A stretch of 9,785 bases of DNA, from assembly GCA_903832165.1 (NCBI GenBank), contig CAILAQ010000740.1, forward strand, positions 1-9,785, given 5' to 3'. This DNA comes from an uncultured Bacteroidota bacterium. GTDB taxonomy: Bacteria > Bacteroidota > Bacteroidia > Bacteroidales > UBA12481. A program made the position numbers and the translations under genes. The notes beneath the pieces were generated by a model. That model was not told the DNA's origin, ran no database searches, and was given only the letters and a program-made list of their open reading frames with translations. The first letter of the stretch is position 1. The number at the start of each line of letters is the position of its first letter. This document shows, piece after piece, positions 1 to 5,690 of this stretch.

Positions 1-143
1 AGTACCGGCATGGCAAAATTAAAATCGACACTGCCATAGGTCTGACTTTCGATCACGGTGCCCGGATCCGTGCCCGGGTCGTCAGGATTGCACGACCCGA
101 TTGCACAAAGGAAAGCCAGTATAAGTATTCTGAATATCTTCAT
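1..143 (-). CDS. Lipoprotein, N-terminal part only (cut by window edge)
   Basis: The minus-strand frame opens with ATG at 143 and runs off the left edge, giving about 47 residues. It begins MKIFRILILAFLCAIGSC, a short lysine-containing n-region, a hydrophobic stretch and a lipobox (AIGSC) with the lipidated cysteine at residue 18. The residues after it, NPDDPGTDPG, are acidic and proline-rich, which fits a lipoprotein exported to the outer membrane or cell surface in Bacteroidota. The stop codon of the upstream lipoprotein gene ends one base before this ATG, so the two are almost certainly one transcript and translationally coupled. The visible part contains no domain I recognise, so the function is unknown. 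Confidence 0.8.
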   Translation of the reverse strand, partial: MKIFRILILAFLCAIGSCNPDDPGTDPGTVIESQTYGSVDFNFAMPV

Positions 144-144
144 G

Positions 145-1143
145 TTAATTCCCTTTGCTGTCTTTAAAATTAAGTGCCGCCGTTTTTACATTTCGGGCAA
201 GCTCATCGATGGTCACAAATGAAAGCGCAAGGTTTGGCACCCTGGCAATGCTTCTTGATGAGAAAATTCCAAGGCCATTGCGCAAATTGGAGTAGTCGCT
301 GAAATTGGTAAAATTTGAACCGGTCTCCACACCCGCACGGTAATGAAATCCAAGGTCGATACCCCCCGAGATCATAATAAACTCTACCGAGATCACTTCA
401 CGAATGATGCCGGGAACCACCGGAATATTTTTAGACATGGCATCATAAAAGGCAGGGCCGCCCATGGTGTATTCCTGCATCTGGTCAGTCTTCAGGTCGA
501 AAACACCGCCGCTCGAATAATCAGCAGAATTGAACTCCTCGCCCATCGCGGAGGAATCTCGGTAATTTATCCTGAAAATCAATTCATAAACGCCGGTATT
601 CACGCCCGGCGACCAGCGAATAACGAATGGCTGTCCGGGCTCAAAATTTATTTTCCGTATCGATAAAGGCAGTGGATCAGCAATATCCGGGACCCCATGA
701 ATCATGATTTTTGACGAAACCATTTTATTCAGATCGGGGAAATAGACATACAGCTGATAGGATTTCCCGGGATCAGGCTTAAAGGCGGAGGAATAAATCC
801 GGAGATTGGTTACCGGAAAAAAGCCTGAATCCTTTTTTATAAAACTGTCCGGAGCAAATCTGTAGGTATCTCCCTTAACATCGCCTGTATACTCCTCGAT
901 ATAAACCTCATGGGTGATATTCCAGACGGTGGAATCAGCATCGGGCGGAATTCTCACATCAGCATTGCCACCCTGATAAGAGCGGCCGATGCGTATATAT
1001 TGGATAGAATCTGATGGATCGAGCAAGCAGTAAACAACTGGAACCGGCTGACCATCAGTATAGATATCAACATTCTCCGTGCATGCGGCAAAAATCGAAA
1101 TCAGTAATATCGGAAGGAGAAATCGTCCGGTTGACATTTTCAT
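145..1143 (-). CDS. DUF4249-like outer-membrane lipoprotein
   Basis: This 332-residue protein is probably a surface or outer-membrane lipoprotein of unknown function. The N-terminus (residues 1-21) has a signal peptide ending in a lipobox with Cys21 (IFAAC), followed by the acidic stretch TENVDIYTDG. The body looks like an all-beta protein. An early segment, PVVYCLLDPSDSIQYIRIG (about residues 35-53), and a later PGKSYQLYVYFPDLNKMVSS (about 124-143) resemble the strand pattern of the Bacteroidota DUF4249 family. That assignment is from memory of the family and has not been tested by a profile search. The family is often found near TonB-dependent receptors, but none is visible here. The gene is first in a minus-strand operon with the truncated lipoprotein gene at the left edge. 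The ATG at 1143 is chosen because it follows a good TAnnTTTG element; a second in-frame ATG lies two codons downstream. Confidence 0.7.
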   Translation of the reverse strand: MKMSTGRFLLPILLISIFAACTENVDIYTDGQPVPVVYCLLDPSDSIQYIRIGRSYQGGNADVRIPPDADSTVWNITHEVYIEEYTGDVKGDTYRFAPDSFIKKDSGFFPVTNLRIYSSAFKPDPGKSYQLYVYFPDLNKMVSSKIMIHGVPDIADPLPLSIRKINFEPGQPFVIRWSPGVNTGVYELIFRINYRDSSAMGEEFNSADYSSGGVFDLKTDQMQEYTMGGPAFYDAMSKNIPVVPGIIREVISVEFIMISGGIDLGFHYRAGVETGSNFTNFSDYSNLRNGLGIFSSRSIARVPNLALSFVTIDELARNVKTAALNFKDSKGN

Positions 1144-1168
1144 TGACTGTTTATGCGGGGGGCACCTT

Positions 1169-1176
1169 CAAAGATA
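1169..1176 (-). promoter_or_regulatory. Promoter -7 element for the lipoprotein operon
   Basis: On the minus strand this reads TATCTTTG, a perfect match to the Bacteroidota -7 consensus TAnnTTTG. It lies 25 bases upstream of the ATG at 1143, leaving a short leader. No clean TTTG -33 box is present. The expected position falls in the period-7 array, where only TTTCG-type sequences occur. The -7 element is good and the -33 element is poor. Confidence 0.55.
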
Positions 1177-1188
1177 AAAAAAATCGAG

Positions 1189-1216
1189 ACACGAAACACG
1201 AAACGCGAAAGACGAA
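1189..1216. repeat. Period-7 array, ACACGAA type (4 units)
   Basis: Four consecutive 7-base units can be read: ACACGAA, ACACGAA, ACGCGAA and AGACGAA, trailing into GAAGAAG. The array lies 13 bases beyond the -7 element of the lipoprotein operon, where its -33 box should be. Its function is unknown. Such short arrays are usually produced by replication slippage. Confidence 0.75.
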
Positions 1217-1232
1217 GAAGAAGATTGTGACA

Positions 1233-1274
1233 GGTGACGGGTGACGGGTGACGGGTGACCGGTGACGGGTGACG
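1233..1274. repeat. Period-7 array, GGTGACG (6 units)
   Basis: Six tandem 7-base units are present: GGTGACG three times, GGTGACC once, then GGTGACG twice, giving 42 bases with one substitution. The array has the same period as the neighbouring ACACGAA array, from which it is separated by 16 bases. It lies between the divergent lipoprotein and trp-leader promoters and is not part of any credible gene. Confidence 0.9.
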
Positions 1275-1292
1275 AAGAAAATTGAGGAAAGA

Positions 1293-1323
1293 TTTGGTTT
1301 ATTCATGGGGGCTTCTATTTTTG
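1293..1323 (+). promoter_or_regulatory. Promoter of the trp leader and trpB2
   Basis: A TTTG box at 1293-1296 is followed after exactly 19 bases by TATTTTTG at 1316-1323. This matches the Bacteroidota primary-sigma promoter (TTTG, about 19-21 bases, TAnnTTTG). Transcription should start near 1330, about ten bases before the leader-peptide ATG at 1341. It is the best promoter in the window. Confidence 0.8.
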
Positions 1324-1340
1324 TACCCGATTAGATAAAA

Positions 1341-1409
1341 ATGAAAAGCGAACAACTGATAAATAATTTGGCTAATTGGTGCTGGCGTACCCCCTTCGGG
1401 CGGTTGTAA
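1341..1409 (+). CDS. trp leader peptide (22 codons, Trp-Cys-Trp)
   Basis: This 22-codon frame ends NLANWCWRTPFGRL and is too short for ordinary gene calling. Its Trp codons are TGG at 1377-1379 and 1383-1385, separated by one Cys codon. Two Trp residues in so short a peptide is very unlikely by chance. It starts about ten bases after the predicted transcription start. The A-rich sequence before the ATG (GATAAAA) is typical of Bacteroidota starts, which lack Shine-Dalgarno sequences. The Trp codons sit at the left edge of a hairpin whose right arm can pair with the downstream terminator, the arrangement of proteobacterial trpL. The peptide probably has no function once made; its translation is the sensor. 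When charged tRNA-Trp is scarce the ribosome should stall at the Trp codons. Confidence 0.85.
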   Translation: MKSEQLINNLANWCWRTPFGRL

Positions 1410-1470
1410 GCAGCAATGTCGAATTGTACTCAGTTCAAAGCGGGCATGTTGTTTACAGCATGCCCGCTTT
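1377..1470 (+). promoter_or_regulatory. trp attenuator with mutually exclusive hairpins
   Basis: Three competing structures can be drawn by hand. Hairpin 1:2 pairs TGCTG (1380-1384) with CAGCA (1411-1415), and inside it ACCCCC (1389-1394) pairs with GGG and GGT (1398-1400, 1402-1404). Antiterminator 2:3 pairs 1403-1415 with 1447-1459 in 13 consecutive base pairs, three of them G-U. Terminator 3:4 pairs 1437-1448 with 1459-1470. A ribosome stalled at the Trp codons would cover the left arm of 1:2 and leave 1403-1415 free to form 2:3, which excludes the terminator. A ribosome reaching the stop at 1407-1409 would cover segment 2 and let the terminator form. Expected outcome: trpB2 on when tryptophan is limiting. 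Confidence 0.85.
1437..1470 (+). terminator. trp attenuator terminator hairpin
   Basis: A perfect 12-bp stem, AAAGCGGGCATG with CATGCCCGCTTT, encloses a ten-base loop that can add a few more pairs. The stem ends in TTT and the sequence continues GTATTTAG, a modest U-rich tail. It lies between the leader-peptide stop and the trpB2 ATG at 1500, as expected for a regulated terminator. Confidence 0.85.
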
Positions 1471-1499
1471 GTATTTAGTAAACTCTTAATTTAAATGAT

Positions 1500-2861
1500 A
1501 TGACAAAGATTCGAAGAATTATCCTGACCGAAGATGAGATGCCGAGGCAATGGTACAATCTCGCTGCCGACATTAAATGTCCGCCTTTTATGAGTCCGGC
1601 CGGACCAGTACCACCCGAAGCATGGGCACCGGTTTTCCCGATGAACCTGGTTGAACAGGAGTACAGCACTCAGCGCTGGATCGATATTCCTGAGGAAGTC
1701 CTCAGCCTGCTCACCCGCTGGCGCCCGGCACCGATGCATCGCGCCTATGCATTGGAGGAAGCGTTGGGTACCCCGTGCAGGATTTATTATAAGAATGAGA
1801 GTCTGTCACCCGGCGGAAGCCACAAGCCAAATACGGCCGTGGCCCAGGCTTGGTATAACAAGCAGGCCGGCACCAAGCGGCTCACCACAGAAACCGGAGC
1901 CGGACAGTGGGGAAGCGCACTTTCTTATGCCTGTTCGCTTATCGGTTTGGAATGCAAAGTATTTATGGTCCGCGTGAGCTTCGATCAGAAACCGCTGCCC
2001 AAGCTGATGATGCAGACATGGGGCGCTACCTGTGTTCCAAGTCCGAGTATGGAGACAGCCGCCGGCCGGGCAATTCTCGAGCAATTTCCAGATACCCCGG
2101 GAAGCCTGGGCATTGCCATCAGCGAAGCTATTGAAGCTGCCGTGACTGACCCAACGGGCCAGACCAAGTATTCATTGGGCAGTGTGCTGAACCATGTTAT
2201 GCTGCATCAGACGATCATCGGTCTGGAAGCAAAGAAACAGCTTGAAAAAGTGAACGAAAGACTGCCTGATATCGTTATCGGCTGTGCCGGTGGCGGAAGC
2301 AACTTTGCAGGATTGTCGTTCCCGTTTGTACTGGATAAAATCAATGGTGCCAAGATGGAGATCATTCCGGTTGAACCGGCTTCGTGCCCTTCCCTCACCC
2401 GCGGTCATTATGTTTATGACCATGGCGACAATGCCAAGATGACCCCGCTGGTTGCCATGCACTCACTAGGTCACAATTTTATTCCGGCCCCTATTCATGC
2501 CGGCGGTCTGCGTTACCATGGCATGTCGCCGCTGGTAAGCCGCGCCGTTGAAGACGGACTGATGGCTCCACGCGCAATCAATCAGCTGGAATGCTACGAA
2601 GCAGGAATGTTGTTCGCCCGGACCGAAGGGATCATTCCCGCTCCGGAATCATGTCATGCCATAGCTGCAACCATCCAGGAAGCCAGAAAAGCAAAAGAAG
2701 AGGGCAAAGAAAAAGTGATCCTGTTCAACTTGAGCGGTCACGGAATGTTCGACCTGCTGGGATATGAGAAATTCATGGCCGGTCAGCTCCAGGATTATGA
2801 GCTGCCGCAAGATGTCATCAATAGGAATCACGAAGCCTTAGCGGGGTATCCGATGCCATAA
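1500..2861 (+). CDS. trpB2: TrpB2, PLP-dependent tryptophan synthase beta-like enzyme
   Basis: This 453-residue protein should condense indole with L-serine to L-tryptophan in the cytoplasm, using pyridoxal phosphate. It is the TrpB2 type rather than the shorter TrpB1 that partners TrpA, as shown by the longer N-terminus and the motifs RPAPMHRAYALEEALG (about 75-90) and YYKNESLSPGGSHKPNTA (96-113). Lys109 in GSHKPN is the expected Schiff-base lysine. ETGAGQWGSA (131-140) carries the expected catalytic Glu131. CAGGGSN (262-268) is the cofactor phosphate loop. TEGIIPAPESCHA (375-387) and LSGHG (411-415) are later conserved blocks. No residue looks lost. No trpA or other trp gene is adjacent, so it may recycle indole or use TrpA made elsewhere. 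The attenuator upstream ties its expression to charged tRNA-Trp, which supports tryptophan as the real product. The ATG at 1500 gives the full family N-terminus. Confidence 0.93.
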   Translation: MTKIRRIILTEDEMPRQWYNLAADIKCPPFMSPAGPVPPEAWAPVFPMNLVEQEYSTQRWIDIPEEVLSLLTRWRPAPMHRAYALEEALGTPCRIYYKNESLSPGGSHKPNTAVAQAWYNKQAGTKRLTTETGAGQWGSALSYACSLIGLECKVFMVRVSFDQKPLPKLMMQTWGATCVPSPSMETAAGRAILEQFPDTPGSLGIAISEAIEAAVTDPTGQTKYSLGSVLNHVMLHQTIIGLEAKKQLEKVNERLPDIVIGCAGGGSNFAGLSFPFVLDKINGAKMEIIPVEPASCPSLTRGHYVYDHGDNAKMTPLVAMHSLGHNFIPAPIHAGGLRYHGMSPLVSRAVEDGLMAPRAINQLECYEAGMLFARTEGIIPAPESCHAIAATIQEARKAKEEGKEKVILFNLSGHGMFDLLGYEKFMAGQLQDYELPQDVINRNHEALAGYPMP

Positions 2862-2864
2862 GAC

Positions 2865-2904
2865 AATGTGCTAATGTGCTAATGTGCTAATGTGCCAATG
2901 TGAC
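2865..2904. repeat. AATGTGCT octamer array, left copy (5 units)
   Basis: Five 8-base units follow trpB2: AATGTGCT three times, AATGTGCC, then AATGTGAC, continuing into AATTGA. The array starts three bases after the trpB2 stop codon. A second array of the same unit lies at 3877-3932, so the two bracket the toxin-antitoxin pair. Confidence 0.92.
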
Positions 2905-2916
2905 AATTGAAGGATG

Positions 2917-2950
2917 AAGAGGCTGTCTGAGAAGGCGGCCTCTTTTATTT
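2917..2950 (+). terminator. Rho-independent terminator downstream of trpB2
   Basis: AAGAGGCTGTCT (2917-2928) pairs with AGGCGGCCTCTT (2933-2944) around a GAGA loop, giving 12 pairs including two G-U. The stem runs into TTATTTT. It separates the trpB2 transcript from the toxin-antitoxin promoter. Confidence 0.8.
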
Positions 2951-2955
2951 TGATA

Positions 2956-2991
2956 TTTGTCGTTAATATTGCGTCAATTGTCGTACTTTTG
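2956..2991 (+). promoter_or_regulatory. Promoter and possible operator of the antitoxin-toxin pair
   Basis: TACTTTTG at 2984-2991 matches TAnnTTTG and lies 14 bases before the antitoxin ATG. A TTTG at 2956-2959 is the only -33 candidate, at a long spacing of 24 bases. TTGTCGT occurs twice, at 2957-2963 and 2978-2984, exactly 21 bases apart (two helical turns). The copies overlap the two promoter elements, where an autorepressing antitoxin would bind. The operator role is inference. Confidence 0.5.
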
Positions 2992-3005
2992 AGAAAATAA
3001 GCCTT

Positions 3006-3434
3006 ATGAAGAATTACGAAATCCCGGATGATGCCATCACATTCGAATCGGTGGGTGATATGGATGTGTTTTATCTCATGAGGGTTGCGCGGAAGGGTCT
3101 TGAATATTCCCACTTCGCTTCGCTTACAAAATCTTTTCCATTCTCGATGAGTGACTGGTCGGAGTTTTTACATCTCTCCGAACGCACAATACAACGTTAT
3201 GCCAAAGAGGCGAAAGCCTTTGATCCCGTTTCCTCGGAAAAGATCATTGAGATAACCTTATTGTACAAGGAGGGAGTTGAGGTTTTTGGTCACCAAAAAA
3301 AATTCGATTCCTGGTTAAGCTCTCAGATTGTTGCCCTTGGAGGTGCTGCACCCAGGGAGCTCCTCGACAGCACCATAGGAATACAGCTGATCAGGAATGA
3401 ATTGATGAGGATCGAACACGGGGTTCTGGCATGA
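3006..3434 (+). CDS. Antitoxin, Xre/MbcA/ParS type (DUF2384 C-terminus)
   Basis: This 142-residue protein should be the antitoxin of a type II Xre-RES toxin-antitoxin system, neutralising the downstream toxin and probably repressing its own operon. The middle segment FSMSDWSEFLHLSERTIQRY (about 46-65) looks like a divergent Xre-type helix-turn-helix. The C-terminal part, from GVEVFG (90-95) through FDSWLSSQIVALGGAAPREL (100-119) to LDSTIGIQLIRNELMRIEHG (120-139), is a clear MbcA/ParS/Xre antitoxin toxin-binding domain (DUF2384). Length is normal for the family. Its stop codon overlaps the toxin's start in an ATGA, so the two are translationally coupled. The pair has its own promoter just upstream and sits after the trpB2 terminator. 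Confidence 0.9.
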   Translation: MKNYEIPDDAITFESVGDMDVFYLMRVARKGLEYSHFASLTKSFPFSMSDWSEFLHLSERTIQRYAKEAKAFDPVSSEKIIEITLLYKEGVEVFGHQKKFDSWLSSQIVALGGAAPRELLDSTIGIQLIRNELMRIEHGVLA

Positions 3435-3886
3435 TTGTTTTCAGGCTATCCAAACTTGCCTGGGCATCGGACCTTTCCGGGAATGGAGCGCGCCTGGCAG
3501 GAGGCCGATGGAACAGTCAGGGTACCGCGATGGTTTATACCAGTGAATCAAGAGCTCTTTGCACGGTCGAAATAGCTGTACACACCGGGTTAGGCATACT
3601 GCCATCAGGGTATCAGTTAATCACCATTGAAATTCCGGATGATGCGTCAATTCTCGAGATCAGGCCAGACCAGCTAAGACCTGAATGGAGAGCATTTCCA
3701 TATCCTGTTTTCACCCGGCACTTGGGCGACAGGTTTGCAAAGGAAAACAAGGCTTTGGTTCTAAAGGTCGCGTCGGCCGTGGTTCCCGGCGATTTCAACT
3801 ACCTGATAAACCCGTCGCATAAGGATATTTCACTGATAAAGATCGTGAGTATTGAAGCCTTTGAGTTTGACAAGAGAATGTGCTAA
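3431..3886 (+). CDS. RES-domain toxin (probable NAD+-consuming)
   Basis: This 151-residue protein has a complete RES domain, the toxin partner of DUF2384 antitoxins. Characterised members of the family act on NAD+ (degradation or ADP-ribosyl transfer). The motifs are in order: FRLSK (4-8), NGARLAGGRWNSQGTAMVYT (18-37) with candidate Arg21/Arg26, the acidic position in TVEIAVH (Glu47), and ASAVVPGDFNYLINPSH (114-130) with Ser115 and Asn127. These fit the conserved Arg, Glu and Ser that name the family. No frameshift or missing residue is seen, so it may be active. The ATG overlaps the antitoxin stop by four bases. The last codons (ATG TGC TAA) lie inside the octamer repeat array, so the natural C-terminus after FDKR has been replaced by repeat sequence. 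Confidence 0.9.
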   Translation: MIVFRLSKLAWASDLSGNGARLAGGRWNSQGTAMVYTSESRALCTVEIAVHTGLGILPSGYQLITIEIPDDASILEIRPDQLRPEWRAFPYPVFTRHLGDRFAKENKALVLKVASAVVPGDFNYLINPSHKDISLIKIVSIEAFEFDKRMC

Positions 3887-3932
3887 TGTGCTAATGTGCT
3901 AATGTGCCAATGTGCCAATGTGCTAATGTGCC
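3877..3932. repeat. AATGTGCT octamer array, right copy (7 units)
   Basis: Seven 8-base units are present: AATGTGCT three times, AATGTGCC twice, AATGTGCT, AATGTGCC, then AATTGA. It begins like the left array (three T-ending units, then C-ending) and ends with the same AATTGA. The first unit and part of the second encode the last residues and stop codon of the RES toxin. Confidence 0.92.
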
Positions 3933-3953
3933 AATTGATTTCTCTTATCAATA

Positions 3954-3974
3954 GCCATTGGTTTTATAACCATG
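3954..3974. other. Hairpin between convergent genes
   Basis: CCAT-T-GGTT pairs with AACCATGG around TTAT, eight pairs with one bulged base. It lies between the converging RES toxin and TonB-domain genes. Neither side has a T-run, so a terminator role is doubtful. Confidence 0.35.
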
Positions 3975-3987
3975 GGGAGAATGCGTC

Positions 3988-4467
3988 CTAAAAATCTATC
4001 GTGTAGGTGTAGGTGATGGGGCCATCGGTTGCTTCGGTAGGTGGGGGAGGTGTTCCCGCTTTCGCGGGAGTGACAAGGGAATTTTCTGGGTTCGCCGGCA
4101 TTTCAGAAACGGGGGAGTTTGTGATAGAGTAGGTTATGATAGGGCGGTTCAGGTTGAAGTGGATGGTGGCCCGGGTGGAGGTGCGCGTCCGTACGCTTTT
4201 GTTTTTCACCTTCTCAAAACGCATCAGTCCGATTACCCGCATAGCCTCCTCATCGCATCCATGGCCCAGACCTTTTAAAATGCGGACATTCTGGACCATG
4301 CCGGTATCGAGAATATCGTAAGCAACAATCACGCTGCCTTCAATGCCGGCCTCTTCAGCCTCCTTTGGATACTGTATATTTTTCGCGATGAATTCCATGA
4401 AAGCCTTTTTCCCTCCGGGATAGGCAGGCACCTTCAGGGCATCAAATTTTTTGGGGTGTTTAGTCAT
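3988..4467 (-). CDS. TonB C-terminal-domain protein without membrane anchor
   Basis: Read from the ATG at 4467 this is 159 residues. A further 13 codons upstream would need a TTG start inside the ATPase gene, so the ATG is preferred. The segment from VPAYPGGKKAFMEFIAKNIQ (about 13-32) through YPKEAEEAGIEGSVIVAYDI (33-52) to LGHGCDEEAMRVI (67-79) is a typical TonB C-terminal domain as found in Bacteroidota. Canonical TonB has an N-terminal membrane helix and a Pro-rich spacer that let it couple the proton gradient to outer-membrane receptors. Both are absent, and there is no signal peptide. It therefore cannot act as ordinary TonB unless secreted another way. The C-terminus carries an odd tail, SLVTPAKAGTPPPP, encoded by a palindromic repeat. 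It begins 22 bases after the ATPase stop and has no promoter of its own that I can see, so it is probably co-transcribed. Confidence 0.7.
   Translation of the reverse strand: MTKHPKKFDALKVPAYPGGKKAFMEFIAKNIQYPKEAEEAGIEGSVIVAYDILDTGMVQNVRILKGLGHGCDEEAMRVIGLMRFEKVKNKSVRTRTSTRATIHFNLNRPIITYSITNSPVSEMPANPENSLVTPAKAGTPPPPTEATDGPITYTYTIDF
4051..4074. repeat. Palindromic repeat inside the TonB-domain gene
   Basis: TTCCCGC (4053-4059) and GCGGGAG (4064-4070) are complementary around TTTC, with G-U pairs extending the stem outward. GTCAYTCCCGCGAAAGCGGGAA-type palindromes are known as dispersed intergenic repeats in many bacteria. Here the minus strand reads it in frame as VTPAKAGTP. No other copy is in the window. 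Confidence 0.6.
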
Positions 4468-4489
4468 AGCTGTAATTGCCTTACTTTCA

Positions 4490-5686
4490 TTAATATAAAA
4501 ACCCAAACAACCACACCGGAATCACATTGTTATGAGCGAATTCAATATTGTCCGCTGCAATGTATGCATCCTCGAGCCCTGCAATCTGCTTCTGATTCTT
4601 GTTTGTTCCTCCAACCTCAAAAGTCATTTTGTTATCAATCAGAAAATCGCCTCTGGATGAGTAATTAATCGCATGCCTTACTCTAAGTTGATTGAAAAAA
4701 AATGTTTCCCGAATGGTTCCAGTATTGGCTGTTCGATCTGATAAAGCAATCATCAGATTCGGATTATTCAGATAAATTTTTTCGGGTTTGTTAAGCTTGC
4801 TGGTACCCGAAGTATCTGATTGGAGCAAGAGAAGCAAGTCGGCCCGACCTAACAAGAATAAATACTTTAACAGTGTATCCCGATCGATTCCGATCTGCTT
4901 GCTCAACTTCAGGATGTTGGGTTTAAACGGTACAGATTCTGAAATTACTGAAAGAAGGGTTCTTAATTTCTGGACGGATTGATATTCGATTCGCTCAATT
5001 GCAGGCAGGTCATTTTCCAATATTTGATTAACAACTTGAACTATCCGCCGATAATAAGTCTTTTCTGATTCCCTAAAAAAAGGATAGTATCCCGATTTTA
5101 TGTATTCCTCAAACAATCCGATTGGCTTGATTTTGGAATTGATGGATTGACTGATTTTATCAGTAGTTTTTGTCAATTCGTCAAGAGTCAGCACAGGAAA
5201 CTTCAACTCGTATTTGAGTTCCAGAAATTCTCTGAACGAAAGCCCGTTCAGTTTATAGAGGATCAAACGTCTGCTCAGGTCAGCCTTTCCTTTAAAGATA
5301 TTAAGCGCAGAAGAGCCGGTAATTACGATCGATAAGCCGGGATGGCGATCATAAATATTTTTTACTTCAACTGACCAATCAGGATATTTATGCACCTCAT
5401 CGAGAAACAGGAATTTTCCGTTTCGCTTGACAAACTCAAGCGTAAAATCCGTGAGACTGGTTTTGGTAAAGTACAATTCATCCATACTCACATACAATAC
5501 AGCATCGAGATTTTCACCAAACCTCTCCTTTATGTATTGCAGGATCAGGGTGGTTTTTCCGACCCCTCTTGCACCCGTTATGGCAATCAGTCGATTGCTC
5601 CAATCAATCTCATTCCACAAGTACCGTTTAAATTTAAGATTAACCGGTTCCAGCAGAGCACGGAATATTTGAACGAGTTTTTCCAT
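4490..5686 (-). CDS. AAA_14-type ATPase with C-terminal DUF4143 domain
   Basis: This 398-residue protein is a P-loop ATPase of the AAA_14/DUF4143 group, common in Bacteroidota and archaea and without an established cellular role. Walker A is GARGVGKTT (38-46). Walker B is FLFLDEVHKYPDW (92-104). A sensor-like IVITGSSA is at 120-127, followed by the arginine-containing DLSRR (136-140) and FREFLEL (151-157). Residues ~180-320 form a helical linker with a possible winged-helix segment near LSKQIGIDRDTLLKYLFLLG. The C-terminus RETFFFNQLR (326-335), GDFLID (346-351), FEVGGTNKNQKQI (356-368) is the DUF4143 region. Its spaced D-(x)n-E-V-G-G recalls PD-(D/E)xK nuclease folds, but nuclease activity is not shown. 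Length is normal and all key motifs are present. It has a TAnnTTTG promoter just upstream and the TonB-domain gene 22 bases downstream. GC content looks lower than in the neighbouring trpB2 and GH95, which may indicate transfer. Confidence 0.88.
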   Translation of the reverse strand: MEKLVQIFRALLEPVNLKFKRYLWNEIDWSNRLIAITGARGVGKTTLILQYIKERFGENLDAVLYVSMDELYFTKTSLTDFTLEFVKRNGKFLFLDEVHKYPDWSVEVKNIYDRHPGLSIVITGSSALNIFKGKADLSRRLILYKLNGLSFREFLELKYELKFPVLTLDELTKTTDKISQSINSKIKPIGLFEEYIKSGYYPFFRESEKTYYRRIVQVVNQILENDLPAIERIEYQSVQKLRTLLSVISESVPFKPNILKLSKQIGIDRDTLLKYLFLLGRADLLLLLQSDTSGTSKLNKPEKIYLNNPNLMIALSDRTANTGTIRETFFFNQLRVRHAINYSSRGDFLIDNKMTFEVGGTNKNQKQIAGLEDAYIAADNIEFAHNNVIPVWLFGFLY

Positions 5687-5690
5687 AATA

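Noticed and set aside
1014..1244. 76-residue open frame on the plus strand
   Set aside because: It is antisense to the lipoprotein start and its end is a translation of the period-7 repeats.
1341..1470. T-box or riboswitch upstream of trpB2
   Set aside because: The region is short, no T-box-like antiterminator consensus is seen, and the Trp codons plus competing hairpins explain it.
1500..2861. Canonical TrpB1 partner of TrpA
   Set aside because: The N-terminus and motifs are of the longer TrpB2 type, and no trpA is adjacent.
2865..2904. Octamer array as a CRISPR array
   Set aside because: Units are 8 bases with no spacers between them; there are no cas genes.
4468..4506. Upstream extension of the TonB-domain protein
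   Set aside because: It needs a TTG start overlapping the ATPase coding end; the ATG at 4467 already includes the whole domain.
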